Source: CAYMDD01 sp964409675
Lineage (GTDB): Bacteria; Pseudomonadota; Alphaproteobacteria; Rickettsiales; SXRF01
DNA: 15,191 nucleotides
Assembly (NCBI GenBank): GCA_964409675.1
Contig: CAYPEF010000050.1
Coordinates: 1-15,191, forward strand
Direction: 5' to 3'
Position numbers and translations under genes: made by a program. Positions 1 to 6,375 of this stretch are shown in pieces (position 1 is the first letter of the stretch; the number at the start of each line of letters is the position of its first letter). Under the pieces are notes generated by a model. That model did not search any database. It saw nothing but the letters and a program-made list of their open reading frames with translations, and was not told the origin of the DNA.

Positions 1-1253
1 GGGGCGGCTGGTGGTTCTGGGACCCGGTGGAAAACGCTTCCCTCCTGCCATGGCTCGCCGGCACGGCGCTGCTGCATTCCAATATCGTCCTGCAAAAGCG
101 CAACCAACTGGCGCACTGGGTGCTGCTGCTGGCCATTTTCACCTTCTCCTTAAGCCTGATGGGCACCTTCCTGGTGCGCTCAGGCGTGCTGACCTCGGTA
201 CACAGCTTCGCCAGCGACCCCGCACGCGGCTATTTCATTCTCGGTTATATGATCGCCATCACCGGCGGCGCGCTTTTAATATACGGCCTTCGCGCGCCGG
301 CCATTGCCACCGCCGGAAAGCTCACTCCCGCTTCGCGCGAGGGGCTGATCGTCATTAACAATTTATTCTTGCTTACCGCCTGTTTCAGCGTCCTGCTCGG
401 CACCCTGTACCCGCTATTTGCCGAATGGCTGCAGGGCTCTCGCCTGACAGTCGGCCCGCCTTACTTCAACGCCGTGATCATGCCGCTGATGGTCATTCCC
501 CTGTTTCTGGCGGGAATTGCACCCCTGCTTCCGTGGAAGCGGGCACGGGTGCGTCATCTGCGCACCCGCTTTGCACCCGCGCTGGCCGCCGCCGGGGCGG
601 CGCTGATGCTGGTGCTGCTGTTAAGCGCGCGCGAACGCCTGCTGGCCTCATTGGGCATGGCGCTGGCGGCATGGCTCGCTACCGCCTCGCTGCTGATCCC
701 GGCCTACCGGGCGCAGATGTTCCGCATTCCCCTGCGGCAAAGCCTGCGCGCGCTGCTGCGGCTGCCTGCCCCGGTTTACGCGGTAACTGCAGCGCATCTG
801 GGCGCGGCCATGGTGGTAGCCGGCATTACCGGCTCATCGCTCTGGCATGCCGAGGCTGAGCGGATGATCCGCCCCGGCGACAGTATTTCACTGCAACACT
901 TCCGTTTTGAATATAAAAACGAGCAGGCGCTCAAGCGAGGCAACCATGTTGCAAAACAGGGAGAATTCACTATTCATGACAATCATGACCAAATGATCGC
1001 CATGCTGAGCCCCGAATACCGTACCTACACAATCCGCAATTCGCGCACCAGCGAAGTGGCGCTGCATTCGCGCCCATGGTACGACCTGTATGCCGTCATC
1101 GGCGAGTCCAGCCCGACGGGTGCGACCAGTGCGCACGTTTACATTAATCCCATGATGCAATTCATCTGGGGCGGTTTCCTGCTGATGACAGCAGGCGGCC
1201 TTGCCCCCTTAGTCCTTAGAAAGAAACCAGCGTATGGCTCAGTTAAGCTTTGA
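1..1253 (+). CDS. ccmF: Cytochrome c maturation haem lyase subunit CcmF, C-terminal part (5' end outside window)
   Basis: CcmF is the polytopic inner-membrane subunit of the System I cytochrome c haem ligation complex; it takes haem from holo-CcmE and passes it to apocytochrome c with CcmH and CcmI. The frame is open from base 3 and enters in the Trp-rich WWD signature (WWFWDPVENAS), which binds haem at the periplasmic face. About 416 residues are present of a usual ~650, so the N-terminal part lies upstream. Conserved histidines follow in ALLHS (bases 75-77) and in GVLTSVHSFASDP (201-203), matching the family's haem-ligand and WWD-flanking positions; a further AHLG motif lies near base 800. 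Many hydrophobic segments are visible, with a soluble stretch around 860-1130 before the last membrane helix. The stop at 1251-1253 overlaps the next gene by 20 bases, which suggests translational coupling. Confidence 0.95.
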   Translation, partial: GGWWFWDPVENASLLPWLAGTALLHSNIVLQKRNQLAHWVLLLAIFTFSLSLMGTFLVRSGVLTSVHSFASDPARGYFILGYMIAITGGALLIYGLRAPAIATAGKLTPASREGLIVINNLFLLTACFSVLLGTLYPLFAEWLQGSRLTVGPPYFNAVIMPLMVIPLFLAGIAPLLPWKRARVRHLRTRFAPALAAAGAALMLVLLLSARERLLASLGMALAAWLATASLLIPAYRAQMFRIPLRQSLRALLRLPAPVYAVTAAHLGAAMVVAGITGSSLWHAEAERMIRPGDSISLQHFRFEYKNEQALKRGNHVAKQGEFTIHDNHDQMIAMLSPEYRTYTIRNSRTSEVALHSRPWYDLYAVIGESSPTGATSAHVYINPMMQFIWGGFLLMTAGGLAPLVLRKKPAYGSVKL

Positions 1254-1857
1254 TTCTCCTCTCAAATGGCCATCCTCCTATGCCATCACGCCGCGCATGC
1301 GCCAGCGCAGCGACAGTGGCTTTTCCTCTTCAATGACGCTGGAGGAAGCGCTGCAATTCCTTAACGAAGAAATCACCGCATTCGACCCGCAGGCGGCGCT
1401 GCTTTCCACCGATATTGAAAATATTCACAATCCGCGCAACCGCCACCCGCTCGGCACCCGCAGCGGCGTCTGCCTGCATATGAAGCTCGGCAACCGCAGC
1501 TATATTTTCGCCTGCGACCGCTGGCAGAAGCTGGAGCATAACCTCTACGTGCTGCACCTGACGCTCAGGCAGCTACGCAATATGGATAAATGGGGCATCG
1601 CTTCACTCGAGGAAATGCTGAAACCGTTCGAAGCGGGCGGGCGCGAGAAATTCCTCGCCCGTGAAGAAAGCGCAAGCGAGCCAGGCAGCGAATGGATGCA
1701 TGTTATGGGGCTCGGCCCCACCGCCACGCTCGAAGACGCGGTCGCCATCTATCACCGTCGCGCCAAGCGCATCGGCAACACTGACAGCGAAGCGCTGTCG
1801 CAGCTGAATGCCGCTATGAACGAGGCGCGTCAGGCGTTAAAAACCGAAGAGTCATAG
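1234..1857 (+). CDS. Protein with ACDRW-type N-terminal domain and a degenerate J-like C-terminus
   Basis: A soluble 207-residue protein with no signal peptide. Residues 11-135 resemble the N-terminal region of alphaproteobacterial J-domain-containing proteins I recall, often from plasmids or accessory regions: a W..(Y)..TPR..R start, an ST segment, GVCLHM, and the signature ACDRWQKLEHNL (93-104) followed by a WG..ML..F stretch. Residues 154-202 (WMHVMGLGPTATLEDAV then YHRRAKR and LNAAMNEARQAL) follow the J-domain helix I-IV pattern WxxVLGVxxxAxxxxIxxAYRxxAK...INAAxxxAL. The HPD tripeptide needed to stimulate Hsp70 is missing; the loop reads RIGNTDSE. The gene starts within the end of ccmF and ends seven bases before ccmG, so it is transcribed with the ccm genes. 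A chaperone-like role toward Ccm proteins is conceivable, but nothing in the sequence shows it. Homology of the N-terminal region is from memory. Confidence 0.7.
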   Translation: MAQLSFDSPLKWPSSYAITPRMRQRSDSGFSSSMTLEEALQFLNEEITAFDPQAALLSTDIENIHNPRNRHPLGTRSGVCLHMKLGNRSYIFACDRWQKLEHNLYVLHLTLRQLRNMDKWGIASLEEMLKPFEAGGREKFLAREESASEPGSEWMHVMGLGPTATLEDAVAIYHRRAKRIGNTDSEALSQLNAAMNEARQALKTEES

Positions 1858-1863
1858 GCTACC

Positions 1864-2391
1864 ATGCGGTACCTGCCGGCCATCATTTTCATGCTGATTG
1901 CCGTTGCCTTCGCGGCCATCATCGCCATACGTCCCGGCCAGTCGCCGCTTCCCTCCGCCATGCTCGGCCAGCCCCTCCCCGCCTTTGGCCTTCCTGCCAT
2001 TGACGCCTCCGCGCCATTGGAGAGCGTAGCGCTGAGGGGGCAGGTAACGATTATTAACATCTTTGCCTCCTGGTGCGTCCCTTGCCGCGCCGAACATCCG
2101 TTTATCCAGGCACTGGCGCAGGAGCCGGGCATCCGCGTGATTGGCATCGGCTGGCGCGATACGCCGCAGAATATCGCGCGCTGGCTTGAGGAACACGGCA
2201 ATCCCTACGCACAAACCGCCGCCGACCCTGAAGGCAGCCTCACCACCTCGCTCGGCATCACCGGCGTGCCGGAGACCTACATCATTAGCAAGGACGGGCG
2301 CATCGCCTATAAATACCCCGGCCCCCTCGATACGCAGCTGATGCAGGAAACGATTTTGCCCTTAATCAGGAATCTGAACCATGCGCCATAA
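1864..2391 (+). CDS. ccmG: Thiol:disulfide interchange protein CcmG/DsbE (TlpA-like thioredoxin)
   Basis: A membrane-anchored periplasmic thioredoxin that supplies reductant to the apocytochrome CXXCH/CcmH thiols before haem attachment. The 175-residue protein has one N-terminal uncleaved-type helix (about 4-22), then the TlpA/DsbE domain: PLPAFGLPAID, VTIINIFASW and the redox motif WCVPC (C71, C74) followed by RAEHP, an acidic-sensing IGIGWRD strand, and the cis-proline loop GVPET (P136) ahead of a conserved YII. Length and motif order match CcmG. It lies between the J-like gene (6-base gap) and ccmH (11-base overlap), as expected in a ccm operon. No strong Shine-Dalgarno is visible before ATG 1864, so coupling with the upstream gene is likely. 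Confidence 0.95.
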   Translation: MRYLPAIIFMLIAVAFAAIIAIRPGQSPLPSAMLGQPLPAFGLPAIDASAPLESVALRGQVTIINIFASWCVPCRAEHPFIQALAQEPGIRVIGIGWRDTPQNIARWLEEHGNPYAQTAADPEGSLTTSLGITGVPETYIISKDGRIAYKYPGPLDTQLMQETILPLIRNLNHAP

Positions 2392-2773
2392 GCTGCTGCT
2401 GTTATTATTGCTGCTGCCGTGGCAGACCTTCGCGCTCGGCATCGAGGAGCCTTTGCCCGATGCTGCGCAGGAAGCCCGCGCCAAGGCGTTGTTCCATGAA
2501 TTCCGCTGCGTCGTCTGCCAGAGCGAATCGGTTGCCGACTCGCCCGCGCAAGTAGCCGCCGACGTGCGCCGCACCGTGCGCGAGCAGGTGAGCGCCGGCA
2601 AAGGCGATGATGAAATCAAGCGCTACCTTGTCTCCCGCTACGGCGATTTTATCCTGATGCGACCACCTTTCACCGGCTATACGCTGCTGCTCTGGGCTGG
2701 CCCCGCCCTGTTCCTGCTGGCCGGGGGCTGGCTGATGCTGCGCCTGTTCCGCCCGAAAGCGAGCGGCGCGTGA
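2381..2773 (+). CDS. ccmH: Cytochrome c maturation protein CcmH (CcmL/CycL type)
   Basis: CcmH is a small membrane-anchored thiol oxidoreductase that works with CcmG and CcmF/CcmI to present reduced apocytochrome c for haem ligation. The 130-residue protein has a Leu-rich signal peptide (1-19, ending near FALG), a three-helix domain with the family motif FRCVVCQSESVADS (C43, C46), and VSRYGDFILMRPPF, followed by one C-terminal transmembrane helix (about 100-122). This is the short form, not the CcmH-CcmI fusion seen in E. coli. The start lies 11 bases inside ccmG, and its TGA overlaps the next ATG by one base (TGATG), so the three genes form one translationally coupled block. Confidence 0.95.
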   Translation: MRHKLLLLLLLLPWQTFALGIEEPLPDAAQEARAKALFHEFRCVVCQSESVADSPAQVAADVRRTVREQVSAGKGDDEIKRYLVSRYGDFILMRPPFTGYTLLLWAGPALFLLAGGWLMLRLFRPKASGA

Positions 2774-3294
2774 TGCTCTATTTTCTTTTTTTTCTGATCA
2801 CCCTCGCCTGCGCCGCCATGATTACCCTTTCGTTGCGCCGCGCCGGAGCCTTGCGCAGGCGCAATGCCGTTGCCTTTATGCTGCTGCTCAGCACCACGCT
2901 CGCCATCCCCGGCTTTGCTTTCTACGCCGTAATCGGCAGGCCAGACCTGCCGCAGAAACTGACCGAGCGCGAGGAGCGTATGCGCGGCCTCGCCTTCAGT
3001 ATCGATCGCCTCTCAGAAGCCACCCGCAACGACCCCGGCAACGCCGAAAACTGGGCGGCGCTCGGCATGACATTCACCCGCGCCGAGCAATACCCAGCGG
3101 CGGTGCGCGCCTACCGGCAGGCCGTGCTGCGCTCCGGCGGCGATCCCGGCCTGATTCTGGAACTGGGCCGCGCCTATATGCGCGCCGCTAACGGCGAACT
3201 CACTGAAGATGCCAGAAAAGCCTTTGAGATGGTCCTGCGCATCAACCCCGACAATCAGGATGCCAGGCGCCTGCTGAACACGCCGCAGGAATAA
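2773..3294 (+). CDS. ccmI: CcmI-like cytochrome c biogenesis TPR protein (short form)
   Basis: CcmI (CycH) holds apocytochrome c through a periplasmic TPR domain and passes it to the CcmF/CcmH ligase. From ATG 2773 the product is 173 residues. It has two transmembrane helices (about 2-19 and 31-53) separated by a basic loop (RRAGALRRR), the family's GRPDLPQKL linker (55-63), and then about two TPR units (90-122 and 125-160; NAENWAALGMTFTRAEQY, then INPDNQDARRLL). Alphaproteobacterial CcmI proteins are usually longer, with a bigger TPR domain, so this is a reduced version. I prefer ATG 2773 over GTG 2770 because it forms the TGATG coupling with ccmH. It is the last gene of the block; the next gene is convergent. 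Confidence 0.85.
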   Translation: MLYFLFFLITLACAAMITLSLRRAGALRRRNAVAFMLLLSTTLAIPGFAFYAVIGRPDLPQKLTEREERMRGLAFSIDRLSEATRNDPGNAENWAALGMTFTRAEQYPAAVRAYRQAVLRSGGDPGLILELGRAYMRAANGELTEDARKAFEMVLRINPDNQDARRLLNTPQE

Positions 3295-3328
3295 ATACCC
3301 GGTTTATGGAGGATTTTCCCAGAGAGCA

Positions 3329-4006
3329 TTAACCGGCAATCCGCCCGTTGCCGGTGAGCACCAGCACATGCTCCATTAGCCATTCCGCCGGCGTGCCGAT
3401 CAGCATTCCTGGCAAGTCGATGCCGACAAAGGCCGGAAGCAGCAGCATCAGCAATATCAATGGAAATCCGAACCGCTCACTGCGCGTATGCAAGGGCCTC
3501 AGCGACTCCGGCAGCACGGCATTAAGCATGCGCCCGCCGTCCAGCGGCAACAGTGGCAGCAAATTCAGCGCCGCCAGCACGCAATTAATCTGGATGGAAA
3601 GATAGAGCATGCGAAAGAACAGCGGCGCATCCTCAGGCGTCACCACACGGTCGAGATGCAGCAGGACCCCGCACATAAGCGCCAGCACGATATTGGTCAG
3701 CGGCCCCGCCACCGCCACGCAGAACATACCCGTCCTTGGCGGCGCAAGCCGGTTAAAATCCACCGGCACCGGCCTGGCATAGCCTAACAGCACCGGCGAA
3801 TGCATCAGATACAGCAGCCCCGGCAGGATAATCGTGCCAAACCGGTCGATATGCCGCAGCGGGTTAAGCGACAGCCTGCGCGCCCGCTTCGCCGTATCAT
3901 CATGAAACAGCAGCGCCGCCCAGCCATGCGCCACCTCATGCAGCGTAACCGCCAGGATCAGCGGCAAAACCCATGCCAGCGCATCACTTAAGAAAGAAGT
4001 CTCCAT
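3329..4006 (-). CDS. Site-2-protease-family (peptidase M50) membrane metalloprotease
   Basis: An integral membrane zinc protease of the compact S2P-like group that lacks PDZ domains; substrates in this group are mostly unknown. From ATG 4006 it is 225 residues with about five or six hydrophobic segments. The zinc-binding motif HEVAHGW lies in the first helix (H23, E24, H27). It is followed by the conserved SLNPLRHIDRFGT loop, GYARPVPVD, AGPLTNI, and the third-ligand motif NLLPLLPLDGGR (Asp at about 156). All catalytic residues are present. An ATG two codons upstream (4012) is possible, but neither start has a Shine-Dalgarno sequence, and a good promoter (ATGACA, 17 bases, TATATA) predicts transcription beginning near 4008, which favours 4006 with almost no leader. 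The gene stands alone, convergent with ccmI and separated from nagZ by a repeat element. Confidence 0.9.
   Translation of the reverse strand: METSFLSDALAWVLPLILAVTLHEVAHGWAALLFHDDTAKRARRLSLNPLRHIDRFGTIILPGLLYLMHSPVLLGYARPVPVDFNRLAPPRTGMFCVAVAGPLTNIVLALMCGVLLHLDRVVTPEDAPLFFRMLYLSIQINCVLAALNLLPLLPLDGGRMLNAVLPESLRPLHTRSERFGFPLILLMLLLPAFVGIDLPGMLIGTPAEWLMEHVLVLTGNGRIAG
3332..3355. terminator. Perfect 8-bp hairpin between convergent ccmI and M50 protease
   Basis: ACCGGCAA (3332-3339) and TTGCCGGT (3348-3355) form a perfect stem with an 8-base loop. It lies just past ccmI and covers the last codons of the convergent protease gene. Neither side has a T-run, so this is not a classical intrinsic terminator. 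It could still act as a barrier or 3'-end stabiliser for converging transcripts. Weak call. Confidence 0.25.
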
Positions 4007-4014
4007 AGGCATGG

Positions 4015-4043
4015 TATATAGTGAACGCTGATTCCTTTGTCAT
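4015..4043 (-). promoter_or_regulatory. Candidate sigma-70 promoter for the M50 protease
   Basis: Read on the minus strand, ATGACA (4043-4038; 5 of 6 to TTGACA) is followed after exactly 17 bases by TATATA (4020-4015; 4 of 6 to TATAAT). The expected start point near 4008 falls two to three bases before ATG 4006, so the mRNA would be leaderless or almost so. Confidence 0.5.
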
Positions 4044-4083
4044 CCAAAGCAGTACGGATAGAGCGTTTGCCGCTTCACAAAAA

Positions 4084-4221
4084 CCCCCGTCGTCCCGGCG
4101 CAGGCCGGGATCCATGCCTCTCCTTCGGATGCAAAGCAAAATATAGGTACCGCCATTGCCCTTATTATACTTCATTGCGGAGGCATGGCCTGGGTTCCGG
4201 CCTGCGCCGGGACGACGGGGG
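4084..4221. repeat. MITE/REP-like element with long terminal inverted repeats
   Basis: A 138-base palindromic unit filling the gap between nagZ and the M50 gene. The left arm (4084-4120) and right arm (4180-4221) are inverted copies: the outer 25 bases are identical, and the rest matches apart from a 5-base indel and two substitutions. Each arm carries its own small hairpin (for example CCCGGC-GCAG-GCCGGG at 4094-4109). The arms belong to the widespread proteobacterial dispersed-repeat type whose translation gives peptides like RRPGAGRDP and GLRRDDG. The central ~59 bases are AT-richer and non-coding. There is no transposase, so it would be non-autonomous. It could also act on the 3' end of the nagZ transcript. 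Confidence 0.85.
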
Positions 4222-4225
4222 AAGG

Positions 4226-5266
4226 CTACGCCACCTGCTTCAGCCATTCCTGCAACTGCGCTTCCGCCATTGCGCTGTCCAGCGGCAGCGGGTCTTTCAG
4301 CATGGCAAGGGCGCGGTTGGCGCGCTGTGCGGCCTGCTTCGTCATCGGACGCAACTGGCGGGCGATGGATTGCATTTCCTCCATGTTGCCGTTGCAATGC
4401 AGCACCAGGTCGCAGCCGGCATCCAGCGTGCGCTGGGTGCGCTCGCCGAAATCGCCGGTCATGGCGTGCATGGAGAGATCGTCGGACATCAGGCAGCCAT
4501 CAAAGCCCAGCTCCTCGCGAATCAGCCGGATAGCGGCGGGCGAGACGGTGGCGAGTTGGTTAGGGTCGATGGCGGTATAGAGAACATGCGCCGTCATGGC
4601 GAACGGCAGATTGTTCAGGCGCTTGAACGGTACGAAATCGGTGCGGCGCAGCTCTTCCAGCTTTGTATCCACCACCGGCAGCGCTTCATGGCTGTCCGCC
4701 AGCGCCCGCCCGTGGCCGGGGATATGCTTCAGCACCGGCAGCACGCCGCCTTCCATCAACCCGTCCGCCATGGCGCTGGCGAGCGTGGCCACCTGTTCGG
4801 GGTCGCTGCCATAGGCGCGGTCGCCAACAATCTGGTGCGCCCCTTCAATCAATATATCCGCCACCGGCGCGCAATTGACATTGATGCCGAGCCCGCGCAG
4901 CTCGGAGGCAATCAGTCGGGCATTCAGGCGGATCGCCTCGCAGGCCTGTTCAATATTGCACCCGGCAATAGCGGCAAGTTTTCCGGCGGGCGGCGAGGCA
5001 CGCCAGTACGGAGGTCGGAGCCGCGCTACACGCCCACCCTCCTGGTCGATCAGCACCGGCAGTACGGCGCGGCCATGCAAGTCATTCAACTCACTTACCA
5101 GCGCGCGCACCTGTTCAGGCGATTCGCAATTGCGTGTAAAAAGAATATAGCCGAAGGGATTAACTTCGGCGAAAAAGGCTTTTTCTTCTGCGCTCAGGCG
5201 TTTCCCGCCGACGCCGAAAATGACGGCGGCGGGAATGCCGGATGCGCTTACATCACCTGCGCTCAT
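4226..5266 (-). CDS. nagZ: Beta-N-acetylhexosaminidase NagZ (GH3)
   Basis: A cytoplasmic glycoside hydrolase family 3 enzyme that removes N-acetylglucosamine from anhydro-muropeptides during peptidoglycan recycling. The 346-residue length is typical of single-domain NagZ. Visible motifs in order: NPFGYILFTRN (36-46), the substrate loop LIDQEGGRVARL (72-83), GINVNCAPVADI (128-138), KHIPGHG (180-186) followed by the DSH catalytic acid/base loop (D191, H193), and MSDDLSMHAM (260-269) with D262 as the expected nucleophile. There is no signal peptide, as expected for a cytosolic enzyme. Its ATG overlaps the stop of the SPOR gene by one base (TAATG). The same gene order, argS, SPOR protein, nagZ, is common in Alphaproteobacteria. 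The usual downstream neighbours scpA and scpB are not here. Confidence 0.97.
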   Translation of the reverse strand: MSAGDVSASGIPAAVIFGVGGKRLSAEEKAFFAEVNPFGYILFTRNCESPEQVRALVSELNDLHGRAVLPVLIDQEGGRVARLRPPYWRASPPAGKLAAIAGCNIEQACEAIRLNARLIASELRGLGINVNCAPVADILIEGAHQIVGDRAYGSDPEQVATLASAMADGLMEGGVLPVLKHIPGHGRALADSHEALPVVDTKLEELRRTDFVPFKRLNNLPFAMTAHVLYTAIDPNQLATVSPAAIRLIREELGFDGCLMSDDLSMHAMTGDFGERTQRTLDAGCDLVLHCNGNMEEMQSIARQLRPMTKQAAQRANRALAMLKDPLPLDSAMAEAQLQEWLKQVA

Positions 5267-6360
5267 TATTTACCATTAACGGGCATGCAGGCCTGTTTCT
5301 GGGCGGAAAGCTCGGCGCAGGCAGCCTTGGCATCCTTAAACCCGCTGGCGCGCAGGCGGTAGAAGGTGCCCTTGGGAAGCTCCGCTTTCACGTAATAAAC
5401 GGTCTTATCACTGAGGATGGAGCCGTATTTCTTCGACAGCTTGTCCCATTCCTTCTTGGCCTCGTCTTCCGACTTATACGCACCAAGCTGGATAACGCCC
5501 GCACCACCGCCGGCAGCCGGCTTGGCGGCCTTGGCTTCCTCTTTCTTCTTCTCGGCAATCACCGGCTTTGCCGCAGGCGCGGCAGCCGCCTTCTTCGGCG
5601 CTTCCGCCGGCTTGGCAGGCTTTTCGTGCGTGGCAACGGCTTTCACCGGCGCTTCCTTCACCTCCACCGGCTTGGAAGCCGGAGCGGACGCTGCGGGGGC
5701 AGCCGCCACCGGTGCCGGGGTATCGACAGGTGCCGCTTCTTCCTTCACCGTGCTATCCAGCGGCGCAGGGCCGCCTGCCGACGGCGATTTCTCGCCTAGC
5801 GCAATGGCCTCGCGGGTGGAAACCATGTTGGGATGCTGCGCAGAAGGGGTGACGCTGGCCTGCTCGCCCACGCCGGTGGGCTGCTCCTGCAATTTATCAT
5901 TCACCCAGCCGCGCGTTTCCGTGGAAGGCGTGGCGGCGGCGATGTTCACCGGCTCCTCCGCCGGGGGCAGCACGCGCTCAACCGGCGCGGGCTTCGGCTG
6001 GTTGGAGGCGATGGTATCGAACACCGTCTTGTCCTGGTGCGGGAATTTCATGCCACCCGGATCGGCGGGCTTTTCCTTCAGCGGCGCATTATCCGCTTCC
6101 ACCAGCATCACATCCCCCTCCTTCACCGATTCGGTGCCGGTGCGGTAGGAATGCCAGGCGAGTGCGCCGAAGCCAAGCACAACAGCGGTCAGCACAAGGG
6201 CGGGAATCAGCCGGCGGCGGCTGCTTTCCTCTTCATACTCCTCGCCTTCTTCCTCTTCGTACTCGTCTTCCTCGTACTCTTCTTCCTGCTCTTCTTCTTC
6301 CGCCTCGTCGGTTACGTCTTCTTCGATGAGGTCTTCGTCACGGTCGTCGCGCTTGGCCAT
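5266..6360 (-). CDS. SPOR-domain membrane protein with acidic cytoplasmic N-terminus
   Basis: SPOR domains bind glycan strands stripped of stem peptides, usually at the division septum. The 364-residue protein is a single-pass type II membrane protein. It has an extremely acidic cytoplasmic tail (about 5-47, mostly Glu and Asp with Tyr), an arginine stop-transfer (RRR) and one helix (51-70), then a long periplasmic Pro/Ala/Lys linker (about 75-285) and a C-terminal SPOR domain (288-361). The SPOR domain has VIQLGAYKSEDEAKKEW, FYRLRASGF and two cysteines (348, 358) that could form the family's disulfide. I chose ATG 6360 over an in-frame TTG at 6369, because GGAG lies just upstream of the ATG while the TTG has none at a usable distance. 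The gene starts 15 bases after the argS stop and overlaps nagZ by one base. Confidence 0.9.
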   Translation of the reverse strand: MAKRDDRDEDLIEEDVTDEAEEEEQEEEYEEDEYEEEEGEEYEEESSRRRLIPALVLTAVVLGFGALAWHSYRTGTESVKEGDVMLVEADNAPLKEKPADPGGMKFPHQDKTVFDTIASNQPKPAPVERVLPPAEEPVNIAAATPSTETRGWVNDKLQEQPTGVGEQASVTPSAQHPNMVSTREAIALGEKSPSAGGPAPLDSTVKEEAAPVDTPAPVAAAPAASAPASKPVEVKEAPVKAVATHEKPAKPAEAPKKAAAAPAAKPVIAEKKKEEAKAAKPAAGGGAGVIQLGAYKSEDEAKKEWDKLSKKYGSILSDKTVYYVKAELPKGTFYRLRASGFKDAKAACAELSAQKQACMPVNGK

Positions 6361-6375
6361 TCTCTCCAATCCTTC

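Noticed and set aside
3984..4397. Minus-strand open frame of 137 codons containing RRPGAGRNP and GLRRDDG
   Set aside because: These peptides are the usual by-product of translating this dispersed repeat; the frame runs across the element and into nagZ out of frame.
4037..5362. Long open plus-strand frame (441 codons) across nagZ
   Set aside because: It lies antisense to a complete GH3 gene with all motifs, and its first part comes from the repeat element. It is His/Arg/Gln-rich as expected of an antisense shadow of a GC-rich gene.
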